From Candidatus Spechtbacteria bacterium RIFCSPHIGHO2_02_FULL_43_15b (GTDB lineage: Bacteria > Patescibacteriota > Minisyncoccia > Spechtbacterales > HO2-43-30), in the NCBI GenBank assembly GCA_001819985.1, contig MHOE01000024.1:4704-61335 (forward strand): a stretch of 56,632 bases of DNA, in the 5' to 3' direction. This document shows, piece after piece, positions 46,179-55,352 of the stretch; within the stretch, counting starts at the first letter, position 1, and each line of letters starts with the position of its first letter. The translations under genes were made by a program, and so were the position numbers. The notes under the pieces were generated by a model. The model was not told the DNA's origin. It saw only the letters and a program-made list of their open reading frames with translations, and did not search any database.

Positions 46179-46490
46179 TTATTTATTCAATATCTGATCC
46201 ACTTCTATGTACCCATTTCTTGTTTTAGGCGCCATATTCATAAGGATAGCGCGGTCCGGATGCGCCCCCAGCGCTGATTCTTTATCGGACGAATTTTCGC
46301 GGAATCCGTTTTTGAAACTCGCGCCCGCGATTCCGACTTCAGATTTTATTTCCGAAACATCCACTTCTTTTAGCTTATCCACATATTCCAAAACTGACTC
46401 CAAGCTTGCTCGGAACTTTTCAACCTCGTCTTCGCCAATCCCTATTCGCGAAAGACCGGCTATATGCTTAACAAGATCATTATCTATCAT
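46179..46490 (-). CDS. gatC: Asp/Glu-tRNA amidotransferase subunit C
   Basis: Small linker subunit of 103 residues. N-terminal VKHIAGLSRIGIGEDEVEKF and the following LESVLEYVDKLKEVDVSEI match the family. It lies between ligA and gatA. Confidence 0.93.
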   Translation of the reverse strand: MIDNDLVKHIAGLSRIGIGEDEVEKFRASLESVLEYVDKLKEVDVSEIKSEVGIAGASFKNGFRENSSDKESALGAHPDRAILMNMAPKTRNGYIEVDQILNK

Positions 46491-46570
46491 TTTTTAACGG
46501 ATTGTTATAAAGCCGCCATCCATGAATGTAAATTTTTATCATGAAATCGCAAGCTCCTTAATCCCTCCTT

Positions 46571-48604
46571 TTAATTTGCCATATCTATAAATTGCTTTTC
46601 GCTTATAACTTTTACTCCCAATAATTTCGCTTTGTCGTATTTGGATCCGGGATTTTCTCCGGCAACGACATAATCTGTTTTTGCCGATACCGACCCTGAA
46701 GCGTCTCCACCGAACATTCGAACCTTTTTCTCCGCTTCTTGTCGAGTTAATATCTTTAGCGATCCCGTAAACACGAATGTCAACCCTTTAAGTTTTGTCC
46801 CGATCCTTTCGGGTTTTTTTATCCTCACACCCTTTTTCAAAAGCGATTTTACAAAACTAGAATTGTTTTTATCGCTAAACCATTCTCGTATTTCGCTGGC
46901 TACAACATTTCCCACATCGGGTATCTTTTCCAGATCCTCTAAACTTGCCTTTTCCAAATTTTCTATACTCCCGAAATATTGAGCCAAGTGTTCCGCGGTT
47001 TCCTCGCCGACATGTCGTATGCCAAGCGCGTTTATGAAGCGAGCTAGTGTTATACTTTTTGAATCCTCTATCGCTCTTACTGTATTTGACGCTGATTTTT
47101 TCTCGAATCTTTCCAGCGTCATTAAATCTTCCTCTGCTATGTCAAAAAGGTCAGGGGGTTCGGAAATAAGATTGTTCTCGGCAAGCTGGTCTATTATTTT
47201 TGGACCTAATCCATCTATATCGAATGCCTTTTTGGAAACAAAATAATGCAGATATTCACGGGAACGAGCGGCGCAATTCTTATTGGGACAACGGAGCACA
47301 ACCTCTCCCTCGGGTCTCGCAAGATCGTTCGCGCATACCGGGCATTTAGCGGGCATAGTGAAATTTTTTTCCTTTCCCGTTCTCAACCCCTCGATAACTC
47401 CCACCACATCTGGTATCACATCCCCCGCGCGTTCGACTATAACGGTATCGCCTATTTTTACCCCTAAACGCTTTATTTCGTCCTGATTATGAAGCGTTGC
47501 TCTTCTGACTTTAACCCCGCCTATATTCACGGGGGTAAGATGTGCTATGGGAGTCAAAGCACCCGTCCTGCCTATATGAACTTTTATATCTTCTATGATC
47601 GAAATTGTCTGCTTTGGAGCGAACTTCAAAGCTCTTATGCCCCTCGGGCTTTTGCCTGCAACTCCCAGCCGCGAAAATAATCTGTTATCATTTACGCTTA
47701 CCACTACGCCGTCAATGTGGAACGGCAAGGAATCTCGCTTGCTTGAAGCATCCGTCCAAAAATCTATGACTTCGCCGGTGTTTTGACAAATTTTTGCGAG
47801 ATCGTCTGTTTTGAATCCAAGCATACGGGCGATCTCATGCTCCTCGCTGTGATTGGTCTGGCCTGCGTCGCCAACTATGTCATACGCTAAAAATTTTAAA
47901 TTTCTCGAAGCTGTAAATTTGGGATCAAGCTGTCTCACCGATCCTGCCGCTAAATTACGCGGATTCGCGTATTCTTTTTCTCCTTTCTTTTTTTGCTCCC
48001 GGTTTACCTCGTCGAAGGTCTTTTTGTCCATATAAACCTCTCCCCTCATTTCAAATATTCCGTTCCGAAATATTTTTTTCAGCTCCCTTTTAACATTTAC
48101 GCTTATAGCTCCTTCGCCGATTGAAAGGGAAAGCGGTATGCTTTTAATGGTTTTTATATTTTGGGTCACATCTTCCCCGATTTTTCCGTTTCCCCTAGTC
48201 GCCGCCCTGATAAGTACGCCGTCATTATAAATCAAACTAATGGCAAACCCGTCTATTTTAAGTTCGCAAAAATACTCAAATTTATCATCTAAAACCAGCC
48301 GTTTTATGTGGGACTCCCATTCCCCGACTTCTTTTTCGGAAAACACATCATCTATGGAAAGCATCGGCGAAGAATGCTCGACTTTCTCAAATTTTTCCAA
48401 CGGTTCTCCTCCAACTCTTTGAGTCGGAGAATCCTTTGTTATAAGCTCGGGGAATTCTTCTTCCAATTTCTTTAGTTCGTTTTTCAGTAAGTCCAAAGCC
48501 GCATCGGAAATTTCTTCTCTATCAAGAACATGATACAGATAACGGTGATGGTTGATAACCTTTTTTAACTTCTCTATGCGCTTTTTCGCTTCTGCCTTGG
48601 TCAA
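46571..48604 (-). CDS. ligA: NAD-dependent DNA ligase
   Basis: Joins nicks using NAD. Seen in order: Ia domain (INHHRYLYHVLD), nucleotidyl transferase with catalytic KxDG in CELKIDG (about residue 116-119), OB fold (VHIGRTGALTPIAHLTPV), four-Cys zinc site (CPVCAN...CPNKNCAAR), HhH region (ALGIRHVGEETAEHLAQ), and C-terminal BRCT (LKGLTFVFTGSL). Length 677. Next to gatC on the same strand. Confidence 0.97.
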   Translation of the reverse strand: MTKAEAKKRIEKLKKVINHHRYLYHVLDREEISDAALDLLKNELKKLEEEFPELITKDSPTQRVGGEPLEKFEKVEHSSPMLSIDDVFSEKEVGEWESHIKRLVLDDKFEYFCELKIDGFAISLIYNDGVLIRAATRGNGKIGEDVTQNIKTIKSIPLSLSIGEGAISVNVKRELKKIFRNGIFEMRGEVYMDKKTFDEVNREQKKKGEKEYANPRNLAAGSVRQLDPKFTASRNLKFLAYDIVGDAGQTNHSEEHEIARMLGFKTDDLAKICQNTGEVIDFWTDASSKRDSLPFHIDGVVVSVNDNRLFSRLGVAGKSPRGIRALKFAPKQTISIIEDIKVHIGRTGALTPIAHLTPVNIGGVKVRRATLHNQDEIKRLGVKIGDTVIVERAGDVIPDVVGVIEGLRTGKEKNFTMPAKCPVCANDLARPEGEVVLRCPNKNCAARSREYLHYFVSKKAFDIDGLGPKIIDQLAENNLISEPPDLFDIAEEDLMTLERFEKKSASNTVRAIEDSKSITLARFINALGIRHVGEETAEHLAQYFGSIENLEKASLEDLEKIPDVGNVVASEIREWFSDKNNSSFVKSLLKKGVRIKKPERIGTKLKGLTFVFTGSLKILTRQEAEKKVRMFGGDASGSVSAKTDYVVAGENPGSKYDKAKLLGVKVISEKQFIDMAN

Positions 48605-48713
48605 GATGGTAAATTCGCAGATTTAAGATTCGAAATTTAACTCTCAAGAATTGAATATTCCCGCTAAAGCTATTTCTTTGGTTAAATCCTGCACCTTAAA
48701 TCTCAAATTTTAA

Positions 48714-49082
48714 TCAGTAGCTAACTTCGACCGCCCTCCGCGTATTGCCGAATTCTCCCGTAGATTTTACACAGTAATTAGATGCCGCGCAAGTGCTTCC
48801 GTCCGGTTTCGTCGCCCCTGAAGGAGTCACAACAACCGAATAACTTGCCCCGTTCGTAAGAGTTGTATCCGGTATTGATACTGGCGCGTATCTTCTCATT
48901 AAAACCTTTTCAATGCCAGTATCGGCGGCGAAAAACGCGATTACATAATCGCCGGCATCTCTTGTAAAACCCAATTCCCGCAGTACAAGCGTTGAAATTC
49001 CAAGGCCCATCGCGAGAATACTGCTCAATAAAAGCACCGCAATAACCACCGCTATGCCTTTTTCGTTAGAATTTGATGTCAT
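48714..49082 (-). CDS. PilX-like minor pilus component
   Basis: 122 residues: a short positive N-terminus, then KGIAVVIAVLLLSSILAMGLGI, a membrane helix like that of PilX/type II pseudopilin assembly proteins but with Ile in place of the usual Phe after Gly. The rest is polar with three Cys. Its start overlaps the stop of the upstream PilW-like gene by four bases. Confidence 0.75.
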   Translation of the reverse strand: MTSNSNEKGIAVVIAVLLLSSILAMGLGISTLVLRELGFTRDAGDYVIAFFAADTGIEKVLMRRYAPVSIPDTTLTNGASYSVVVTPSGATKPDGSTCAASNYCVKSTGEFGNTRRAVEVSY

Positions 49083-49663
49083 GGCACATCTATATTTCTT
49101 GCCGAAATTGTCGTCTGGACTTCTATGCTTAGATTGTCTTCCGGCCTCTGACCCGAAGTTTCGGCTTCAATAATAACTGTAACCCTTGGCTGTTCGCCGT
49201 CGTCTGATTCGCGTCCATCTACTGTAAATTCAAGGCTGTTGATAATGATATCATCGGAAGTCATATCGGAAAATGATTCCCCGTCATCCGGCCTTATCTG
49301 TATTTTTTCTCCGGCTAACTGGTATGTTATGCAATCCCCATCGTAACTGATGAAACTTATGTCCGAAGCGCTCTCGGTAAACATCGAGTCCGCGCTTCCC
49401 GTGCATGATCCGGCAATATCTTGTTGCGCCAAGCGTATTTGACGCGACATAAATTCAATCGCGAACCTAACATTATCAATAAGGTTTTGACGAGCTATCG
49501 TGTTTCGTTGCCCCCTTACGCTCATAAGAAAAAATCCTCCAATCGCAATAGCGACAATTGAAAATACCGCGAGAGACACCAGTATCTCGACTAATGAAAA
49601 ACCCTTATTGTTATTTTTTTTGAAAAATTTCGGCGAATTGAAACCTGTTTTAAGAAATTTCAT
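49079..49663 (-). CDS. PilW/PulJ-like minor pilin
   Basis: Prepilin signature NKGFSLVEILVSLAVFSIVA with cleavage expected between Gly and Phe and Glu at +5. About 195 residues after start ATG 49663 (MKFLKTGF). The open frame above that is not pilin-like. Part of the minor-pilin set. Confidence 0.82.
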   Translation of the reverse strand: MKFLKTGFNSPKFFKKNNNKGFSLVEILVSLAVFSIVAIAIGGFFLMSVRGQRNTIARQNLIDNVRFAIEFMSRQIRLAQQDIAGSCTGSADSMFTESASDISFISYDGDCITYQLAGEKIQIRPDDGESFSDMTSDDIIINSLEFTVDGRESDDGEQPRVTVIIEAETSGQRPEDNLSIEVQTTISARNIDVP

Positions 49664-49731
49664 TATGCAAATTGACTGATAAACATTGCAAATTGCGGCG
49701 CGGCGCACAATTTGCATGCTTAGAACTAAAA

Positions 49732-50253
49732 CTATTCCCAATCATACAGCAGTTCTTCCGTCTCAAATGATTTTCCGCGCCAATCCACTATGCTTTTTAC
49801 CCGCATAAATATATCTCCGTCATCATCGCTGTCATACGAAATCTCCAAATGGCGCGAAAATATCCCTCCGGAGCTATGCTTATAATTTGAACCGTCCCAG
49901 GGCAATTCCCAATCGTCCGGATCGGAATTTTCCGATATTGAAGAGCTGTCAAAATTTACGGTTGCCAATATCGGGCAATTGGATGTGTCGAGCGGCGAGG
50001 TAGAACATCCTGATTTATCAAGTCCCTCGTTCCAATCCTTGTCCTGTATCCAGTTTGTATTCCGTATATTGTGCGTCACTTCTATGCCCTCTTGAGCCAA
50101 TCCTGACGCGATCAACTGCTGTTGTATTTGCGTACCCGAAATAACCAAACGATTTATGAGCGCCAGCATTCCGGAAATGCCCACGGCCAAAACAAAAACC
50201 GCTATCGAAAGTTCTATTAAAGTAAATCCTTTGTTGAACTTGGCTTTAAGCAT
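49732..50253 (-). CDS. PilV-like minor pilin
   Basis: 173 residues; prepilin signature NKGFTLIELSIAVFVLAVGI at residues 7-26. Two Cys in the globular part (GCSTSPLDTSNC) may form a disulfide. It precedes the PilW-like gene. Confidence 0.82.
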   Translation of the reverse strand: MLKAKFNKGFTLIELSIAVFVLAVGISGMLALINRLVISGTQIQQQLIASGLAQEGIEVTHNIRNTNWIQDKDWNEGLDKSGCSTSPLDTSNCPILATVNFDSSSISENSDPDDWELPWDGSNYKHSSGGIFSRHLEISYDSDDDGDIFMRVKSIVDWRGKSFETEELLYDWE

Positions 50254-50336
50254 AAATTATTCGAGTATCCGTAAATTCGCGAGAGATCACGGGGACGCGA
50301 TACAATTCTTTAACGCAAATGCGATCTAATCCGCGG

Positions 50337-50855
50337 CTAATCAACATCCACACTACCTCCCGAAGTTATGGTAATAGACCTGCCTCCGGTTATGACAACT
50401 CTCACGCTTGTCCCGGGCGGAGGATGAAACGATATCAGGGGGTTTGGAGGCGCAAAAAGTATATTCGCGTCGTTTTTTGAGGAATTACCTATAAGAATAT
50501 CAGTTATTACTATTTCGCCCTCAAGTTCAAAACTTTTCAAATCTTCCCCGGAACTGAATTTTTTGTTTTTTGGTCCGCCGTTTACCCCGTCTCCAAAAAT
50601 CAATATCCGGCTTGGGGATTTATCCACATATACTCCGTACGCGCATGGTTTATCTGCCGGGTTTCCCGTGCAATTCAGAGCAAGGCCGCTCAAAGCCATA
50701 TTCTGCGCTTCTCTAAAAACCTGCGCTATGGTTTGCGCCGATCTTACCTCCGCGTATTGAGAAGAAGAACTCCTATAACTTGCGAGTCCTATGCTAAAAA
50801 TTATGCTCACAATGCCGATTGAAATAATCAATTCTACGATAGTAAACCCCTTCAT
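50337..50855 (-). CDS. GspH/FimT-like minor pilin
   Basis: 172 residues with the prepilin signature MKGFTIVELIISIGIVSIIF at the very N-terminus. The rest is beta-rich with two Cys (NCTGNPADKPC). Typical of the first pseudopilin of a minor cluster. Confidence 0.82.
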   Translation of the reverse strand: MKGFTIVELIISIGIVSIIFSIGLASYRSSSSQYAEVRSAQTIAQVFREAQNMALSGLALNCTGNPADKPCAYGVYVDKSPSRILIFGDGVNGGPKNKKFSSGEDLKSFELEGEIVITDILIGNSSKNDANILFAPPNPLISFHPPPGTSVRVVITGGRSITITSGGSVDVD

Positions 50856-50885
50856 TGCGTTTTAACTCGCAGGATTTGTAGCTTT

Positions 50886-51770
50886 CTAAAAACCTAGGAG
50901 TCCAAAATACCATTTTATTATTTCATCTCCCCAAAACATCGCGGTAAATGTTCCGGTAACCAAAAATGGCCCGAATGGAATCTCGCTTTTTAATACCTTT
51001 TTACCGGTCATTAAAAGCGCTATCCCTATTATAGCACCCAACACCCACGCTCCAAATAGGCCCACAATTATAGATGGCCAACCAAGGAAAAAACCCATAA
51101 AGAACGCGAATTTCACATCTCCGAATCCAAGGCCTCGACCCTTTGTAATTAAAAAAATTGAAAGGAAAAACGCCAAAGCCCCCGCAGCGGCGAGAAAAGA
51201 ATAGAGAAGCGGTTTCAAAACCTCAAATTCAAGATTTGAAATCCCAGACAAATCCCAATTTATAAAACTCCAAAAATCGAAAAGTTTATAGCAAATAACG
51301 AGAATTATCGCGGGGTACAAAATTTTATCGGGTATGATGTAGTGTTTCAAATCATACGCGAAAATAACTATCATCATGCTCAAAACAGCCCAAAGATATA
51401 AAATATTCAAAAATTGAAAAGCTAACAGTTTAGTGAATATTGAAAATTCCAAAGCCCATCCGAAGTCCTGCCATATAGCTGGAAAATTAAAAACTACAAC
51501 CATTAAAAATAAAATTCCCCCAGCACCCTCTACAAGGGGGTATTGCATGGAAATACGGTGTTTGCACCTCCTGCATTTTCCTTTTTGTATAAGGAAACTG
51601 AAAATCGGCACAAGTTCGTACCATTCCAAAATATGCCCGCAGTGCGGGCAATGAGAACGCGCTTTAACAATCGGTTCTTTCGTGTGAAGCCGATAGATAA
51701 TCACATTCAAAAAACTGCCTATAAACGCGCCTAATATAAATATGGCCGTGTAACAAAAATATGGAAACAT
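50886..51770 (-). CDS. pilD: Prepilin peptidase
   Basis: Membrane aspartyl protease and N-methylase that cleaves the pilin signatures seen here. Seen: GSFLNVIIYRL, a four-Cys domain (HCPHCGHIL, CRRCKHRIS), the two catalytic Asp in FAYDLKHYIIPD and GLGFGDVKF, and about seven hydrophobic segments. Length 294. Confidence 0.93.
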   Translation of the reverse strand: MFPYFCYTAIFILGAFIGSFLNVIIYRLHTKEPIVKARSHCPHCGHILEWYELVPIFSFLIQKGKCRRCKHRISMQYPLVEGAGGILFLMVVVFNFPAIWQDFGWALEFSIFTKLLAFQFLNILYLWAVLSMMIVIFAYDLKHYIIPDKILYPAIILVICYKLFDFWSFINWDLSGISNLEFEVLKPLLYSFLAAAGALAFFLSIFLITKGRGLGFGDVKFAFFMGFFLGWPSIIVGLFGAWVLGAIIGIALLMTGKKVLKSEIPFGPFLVTGTFTAMFWGDEIIKWYFGLLGF

Positions 51771-51791
51771 ATTCTTGCCTTATTCTACCAC

Positions 51792-51822
51792 AAAAGCGTC
51801 CCACGAAGAGTGGAACGCTTTT
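51792..51822 (-). terminator. Terminator of the pilin gene
   Basis: AAAAGCGT-CCAC / GTGG-ACGCTTTT stem with one internal mismatch and a five-base loop, 25 bases after the pilin stop. Confidence 0.75.
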
Positions 51823-51846
51823 CAAATTCCATGAATCCGATCAATA

Positions 51847-52323
51847 TTACGGCTGTAAACAAAACGCTGGATCAGTGCAAACGCACCCAAATACATTGGC
51901 GGTGTCAACATCGCCTGCTAAAGCGCTGTGTGTTGTATCCTCTAGCGTAGCAACTAAAACATAGTTCTGATCATCGGCTATTGCCTGATCGTAAAAATAA
52001 TTGTTACTACCAGGATCTGCCGGCAAACCAGGCACATAAGAAGGGGTTAAATCTCCCACTAAACCAACATCAACAAAGTCCATGACGCATGTAGCATCGT
52101 CCCCATCGCCTGCCGGATACGCCCTTACATCATCGTAATATGACTCCAGTACGACCTGCATCTGCCTCATATCTCCGACTCTCTTTACATCTCTAGCTTT
52201 CTGCCTAGCGCTGTTCAAAGATACCAATACTATTGTGGCCAGAATTCCTATTATAGCTATTACGACTAATAATTCTATTAGCGTAAAACCCTTTGAATTC
52301 TTTTTTACTAATTTTTTAAACAT
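51847..52323 (-). CDS. Major type IV pilin
   Basis: 158 residues. Perfect prepilin signature KGFTLIELLVVIAIIGILAT followed by NSARQKARDVKRVGDMRQMQ, the long N-terminal helix of pilins. Cys occur near the C-terminus (FGCVCTDPAFC), as in pilin disulfide loops. Start ATG 52323 (MFKKLVKKN). It has its own promoter and terminator, consistent with high expression compared with the other pilus genes. Confidence 0.92.
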   Translation of the reverse strand: MFKKLVKKNSKGFTLIELLVVIAIIGILATIVLVSLNSARQKARDVKRVGDMRQMQVVLESYYDDVRAYPAGDGDDATCVMDFVDVGLVGDLTPSYVPGLPADPGSNNYFYDQAIADDQNYVLVATLEDTTHSALAGDVDTANVFGCVCTDPAFCLQP

Positions 52324-52454
52324 TATTTTAAGCTCCCATGCCCCGCTTTTCTTCCGCAAAAGGAAGGTAATAAGCTAGGAATACAAGGAGCCAATTCACG
52401 ACCTTTCTAAAATTTTAACTTTTCGAGTGGTAACCCTCGAATCACTCTTTATAT

Positions 52455-52482
52455 ATAATACAACAATCAGTAAATATGTTAA
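52455..52482 (-). promoter_or_regulatory. Pilin promoter
   Basis: TTAACA (52477-52482), 16-base spacer, TATTAT (52455-52460) on the minus strand, with a leader of about 125 bases containing a TTCGAG / CTCGAA hairpin. Confidence 0.6.
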
Positions 52483-52514
52483 ATGTGGATAAACTTGGCG
52501 TACCTATGAAGCAC

Positions 52515-53723
52515 CTAAAATGTTCCCGCCATATTGTATATCGGGAGCATAACTCCCGCCACAAGCAGGCCAACCCCCAAACCCATGATGACCAGCATCA
52601 ACGGCTCAATTAAAGATGTCAAACTGTCTATCGCCACATTAACTTCTTTCTCGTAGAAATCCGATATGGTATCCAAAACCATATCCAATTTTCCCGCTTG
52701 TTCGCCCACCGCGACCATCTGGCTCACCAAAGGCGGGATTTCATCGTAAATCACTAGTCCCTCGCCAAGAGACGCGCCTCTTTTTATGCTGTCGCGCGCG
52801 CCGTGCACGATTCTTCTGAATACTTCATTTCCGGTTACATCTCCGGCTATTGTTAAGGATTTTATTATCGGTATTCCTCCTTTTATCAGGGTTCCTAAGC
52901 TTTCGGAAAATCTAAAAAGATAAACTTTTTTCAAAATCCCGCCGAATACCGGTATTTTGAGCTTAATCCTATCCAATATTTGCCTTCCCGCTTCGGTCTG
53001 CCTGTACTTCCATACAAAAAACCCAATAACGGGGAGAAGCACAATCAGAACATACCACCTTGTCCTTAAAAAATCAGACGCTCCAACTATCACCCTCGTC
53101 AAAAACGGCAGATCTTGTCCCGACTCTTCAAAGATATCCTGAAGTTGCGGAATGACAAATATCATAATCATCAGCACAACCGTCCCAAACGCGAATGTAA
53201 TAAAAGCCGGATAAATCATAGCTCCTTTTATCTTAGACGCGACCTGATATTCACGCTCGATATTATCCGCTAAATATACGAGGATCTCGTCTAATTTACC
53301 CGATACTTCTCCAGCTTTCACCATCTGTACATAAAACTCTGAAAAAATTTTTTTGTGTTTGCTTAAAGCATCGGAAAACGGCACCCCTCCCTCTACATCC
53401 GCCGCTATTTCAGAAACCTTTTCCCTAAAAACGGGGTTTCTTGTCTGGCGAGCTATAGTTCTAAGAGCCATAACCAACGGTATTTCCGAAGCGAACAGCG
53501 TTGTTAGCTGGCGACAAAAAATCACTATCTCTTTCTTCTTTACGCCCTGAAAAATCTTTATATTCCTTGAATAAATGGGGACATCCTGGCTTCTTTCAAT
53601 AAGCGTAACTATCAGCCCGTGCCGCTGAAGAATTTCGGCGGCTGACTCTTTGCTTGTCGCTTCCACTCTCCCTTCCTGTATTTCCCCTTCTTTTGTTCTT
53701 GCTTGATAATTGAAAACAGACAC
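52515..53723 (-). CDS. pilC: Type IV pilus platform protein PilC
   Basis: Inner-membrane platform that couples ATPases to the pilus. 402 residues; two T2SF repeats with four membrane segments, for example the AFGTVVLMIMIFVIPQLQDIFE and VIMGLGVGLLVAGVMLP helices. Starts at GTG (MSVFNYQARTKEG). Lies between pilT and the pilin. Confidence 0.93.
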   Translation of the reverse strand: MSVFNYQARTKEGEIQEGRVEATSKESAAEILQRHGLIVTLIERSQDVPIYSRNIKIFQGVKKKEIVIFCRQLTTLFASEIPLVMALRTIARQTRNPVFREKVSEIAADVEGGVPFSDALSKHKKIFSEFYVQMVKAGEVSGKLDEILVYLADNIEREYQVASKIKGAMIYPAFITFAFGTVVLMIMIFVIPQLQDIFEESGQDLPFLTRVIVGASDFLRTRWYVLIVLLPVIGFFVWKYRQTEAGRQILDRIKLKIPVFGGILKKVYLFRFSESLGTLIKGGIPIIKSLTIAGDVTGNEVFRRIVHGARDSIKRGASLGEGLVIYDEIPPLVSQMVAVGEQAGKLDMVLDTISDFYEKEVNVAIDSLTSLIEPLMLVIMGLGVGLLVAGVMLPIYNMAGTF

Positions 53724-53793
53724 CTGAAATTTTGAATGCCGACCTCTGGCTTATGCCAAAAAACAAACCATCTGCCAGTTGCCGACTATTAAT

Positions 53794-54864
53794 TTATTTT
53801 CCAACCAAACTTCTCACTTCGCCCGCGTTTAGAGAATAGGTCTCTGCCGTCTCAAGAGATATGACACCGTCTTTTACCAAATTCGCCAGAGATCTGTTTA
53901 ATGTCAGCATCCCCTGATCCGAGCTTGTTTCTATGACAAGATCAATCTCATGAATTTTCTTGTCCCTTATGAGATTCCTGATTGCGGAATTCACTATCAT
54001 AATCTCGCACGCGGGCAAAAGTTCGCCTTCCATTGTAGGCACTAACCTTTGGGAAACGACACCTATGAGAGAAAGCGAAAGTTGAGATCTTATTTGATTT
54101 TGCTGTTCAGCCGGAAATGAATCTATTATACGGTGAATTGTCTGTGCGGCATTGTTTGTATGCAATGTCGCGAATACGAGATGCCCCGTCTCTGCCGCGC
54201 TTATAGCTGTCGCCATCGTCTCCGCGTCTCTCATCTCTCCCACCATCAAAACATTGGGGTCTTGCCTGAAAGATGACCTAAGGGCGCTGGAAAAACTTTT
54301 AGTATCCCTGCCCACCTCTCTCTGATCAATTATGCATCTGTCGGGGGTGAATATGTATTCTATAGGATCCTCTATTGTTATAATGTGGTCTTGCCTTGTA
54401 TGGTTTATTTCGTCTATTAGAGCCGCGAGGGTAGTTGATTTTCCCTGGCCGGAAGGCCCAACGATGACAAAAAATCCCTGCGAAGGAGTCGTGAAACGAT
54501 GCAATATGGGAGGCATACCCAATTCCTCAATCGTCCTTATTTTGGCGGGCACAAACCGCAAAGCGATAGACACGAATCCCGACTGGCAATAAACATTCAC
54601 TCTGAACCTCGCCTTATCTTTGTAGACATAAGAAAGATCTACCTCTTTATACTCCTTAAATGTCTCCCTTTGATCTTCGGTTAAAAGCGACATACCGAGA
54701 CCTTCCGCGTCTTCCTTGCTCAAAACTTCGTGCTTAACAAGCGGGGTAAGACGACCCGATACTCTCAATGTGGGCGGGCGACCGACCGATATGTGGAGAT
54801 CCGAAGCCCCCTCATCTACTACTATTTCCAAAAGCTGGCTAAGTTTTTGATTGTAATCTGGCAT
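53794..54864 (-). CDS. pilT: Pilus retraction ATPase PilT
   Basis: Hexameric ATPase. Seen: Walker A GPSGQGKSTT, Walker B-type region (VLMVGEMRDAETMATAI), the AIRNLIR motif typical of PilT rather than PilB, and the start DLHISVGRPPTLRVSG. 356 residues. Confidence 0.95.
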   Translation of the reverse strand: MPDYNQKLSQLLEIVVDEGASDLHISVGRPPTLRVSGRLTPLVKHEVLSKEDAEGLGMSLLTEDQRETFKEYKEVDLSYVYKDKARFRVNVYCQSGFVSIALRFVPAKIRTIEELGMPPILHRFTTPSQGFFVIVGPSGQGKSTTLAALIDEINHTRQDHIITIEDPIEYIFTPDRCIIDQREVGRDTKSFSSALRSSFRQDPNVLMVGEMRDAETMATAISAAETGHLVFATLHTNNAAQTIHRIIDSFPAEQQNQIRSQLSLSLIGVVSQRLVPTMEGELLPACEIMIVNSAIRNLIRDKKIHEIDLVIETSSDQGMLTLNRSLANLVKDGVISLETAETYSLNAGEVRSLVGK

Positions 54865-54907
54865 AATATTGCGTTAGGTCTGGACCTTACGGGTTAAAAC
54901 CCAAAAC

Positions 54908-55282
54908 CTAAGAAGATTTATCTAGTATTTCCTTAACTTTCGCGACTACTTCCGTTGGCGTGTAATGAGCTTTTATGTAGTACGCTTCCGCTCCAAGCGA
55001 CAATCCTTTCTTGACATTTTCTTCCTCTCCCAAATTAGACAAAATAACCACCGGAATATTTTTTACTTCAGGATCGTTTTTTAGAGAACGCAAAACTTCA
55101 AAACCGTTCATGTTTGGGATTACTATATCTAGCAGAATCAGATCATATTTTTTTTCTTTTGTTTTGGATATCCCAAGTATGCTGTCCGCCGCGACTTCTA
55201 TTTCGAAATTCGCATCTCTAAATTTAGCCGCGTAAATTTCCGCCAGAAACGGATCGTCTTCGATTAGCAGTATATTCTTCAT
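54908..55282 (-). CDS. CheY-like response regulator
   Basis: Single receiver domain of 124 residues: acidic pair IEDDPF (about 8-10), phosphoacceptor region LILLDIVIPNMNG with Asp near 52, VILSN with the Ser/Thr switch, and YYIKAHYTP with the conserved Lys. There is no output domain, as with CheY or PilG/PilH. Located between pilB and pilT, so it may control pilus motor activity. No histidine kinase in the window. Confidence 0.93.
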   Translation of the reverse strand: MKNILLIEDDPFLAEIYAAKFRDANFEIEVAADSILGISKTKEKKYDLILLDIVIPNMNGFEVLRSLKNDPEVKNIPVVILSNLGEEENVKKGLSLGAEAYYIKAHYTPTEVVAKVKEILDKSS

Positions 55283-55352
55283 AAATTAAAATTTTAACAT
55301 TAATTACGATGCGACTCTATTTAAGAAACGAACTCCCAAGATTGCCAGGAAT

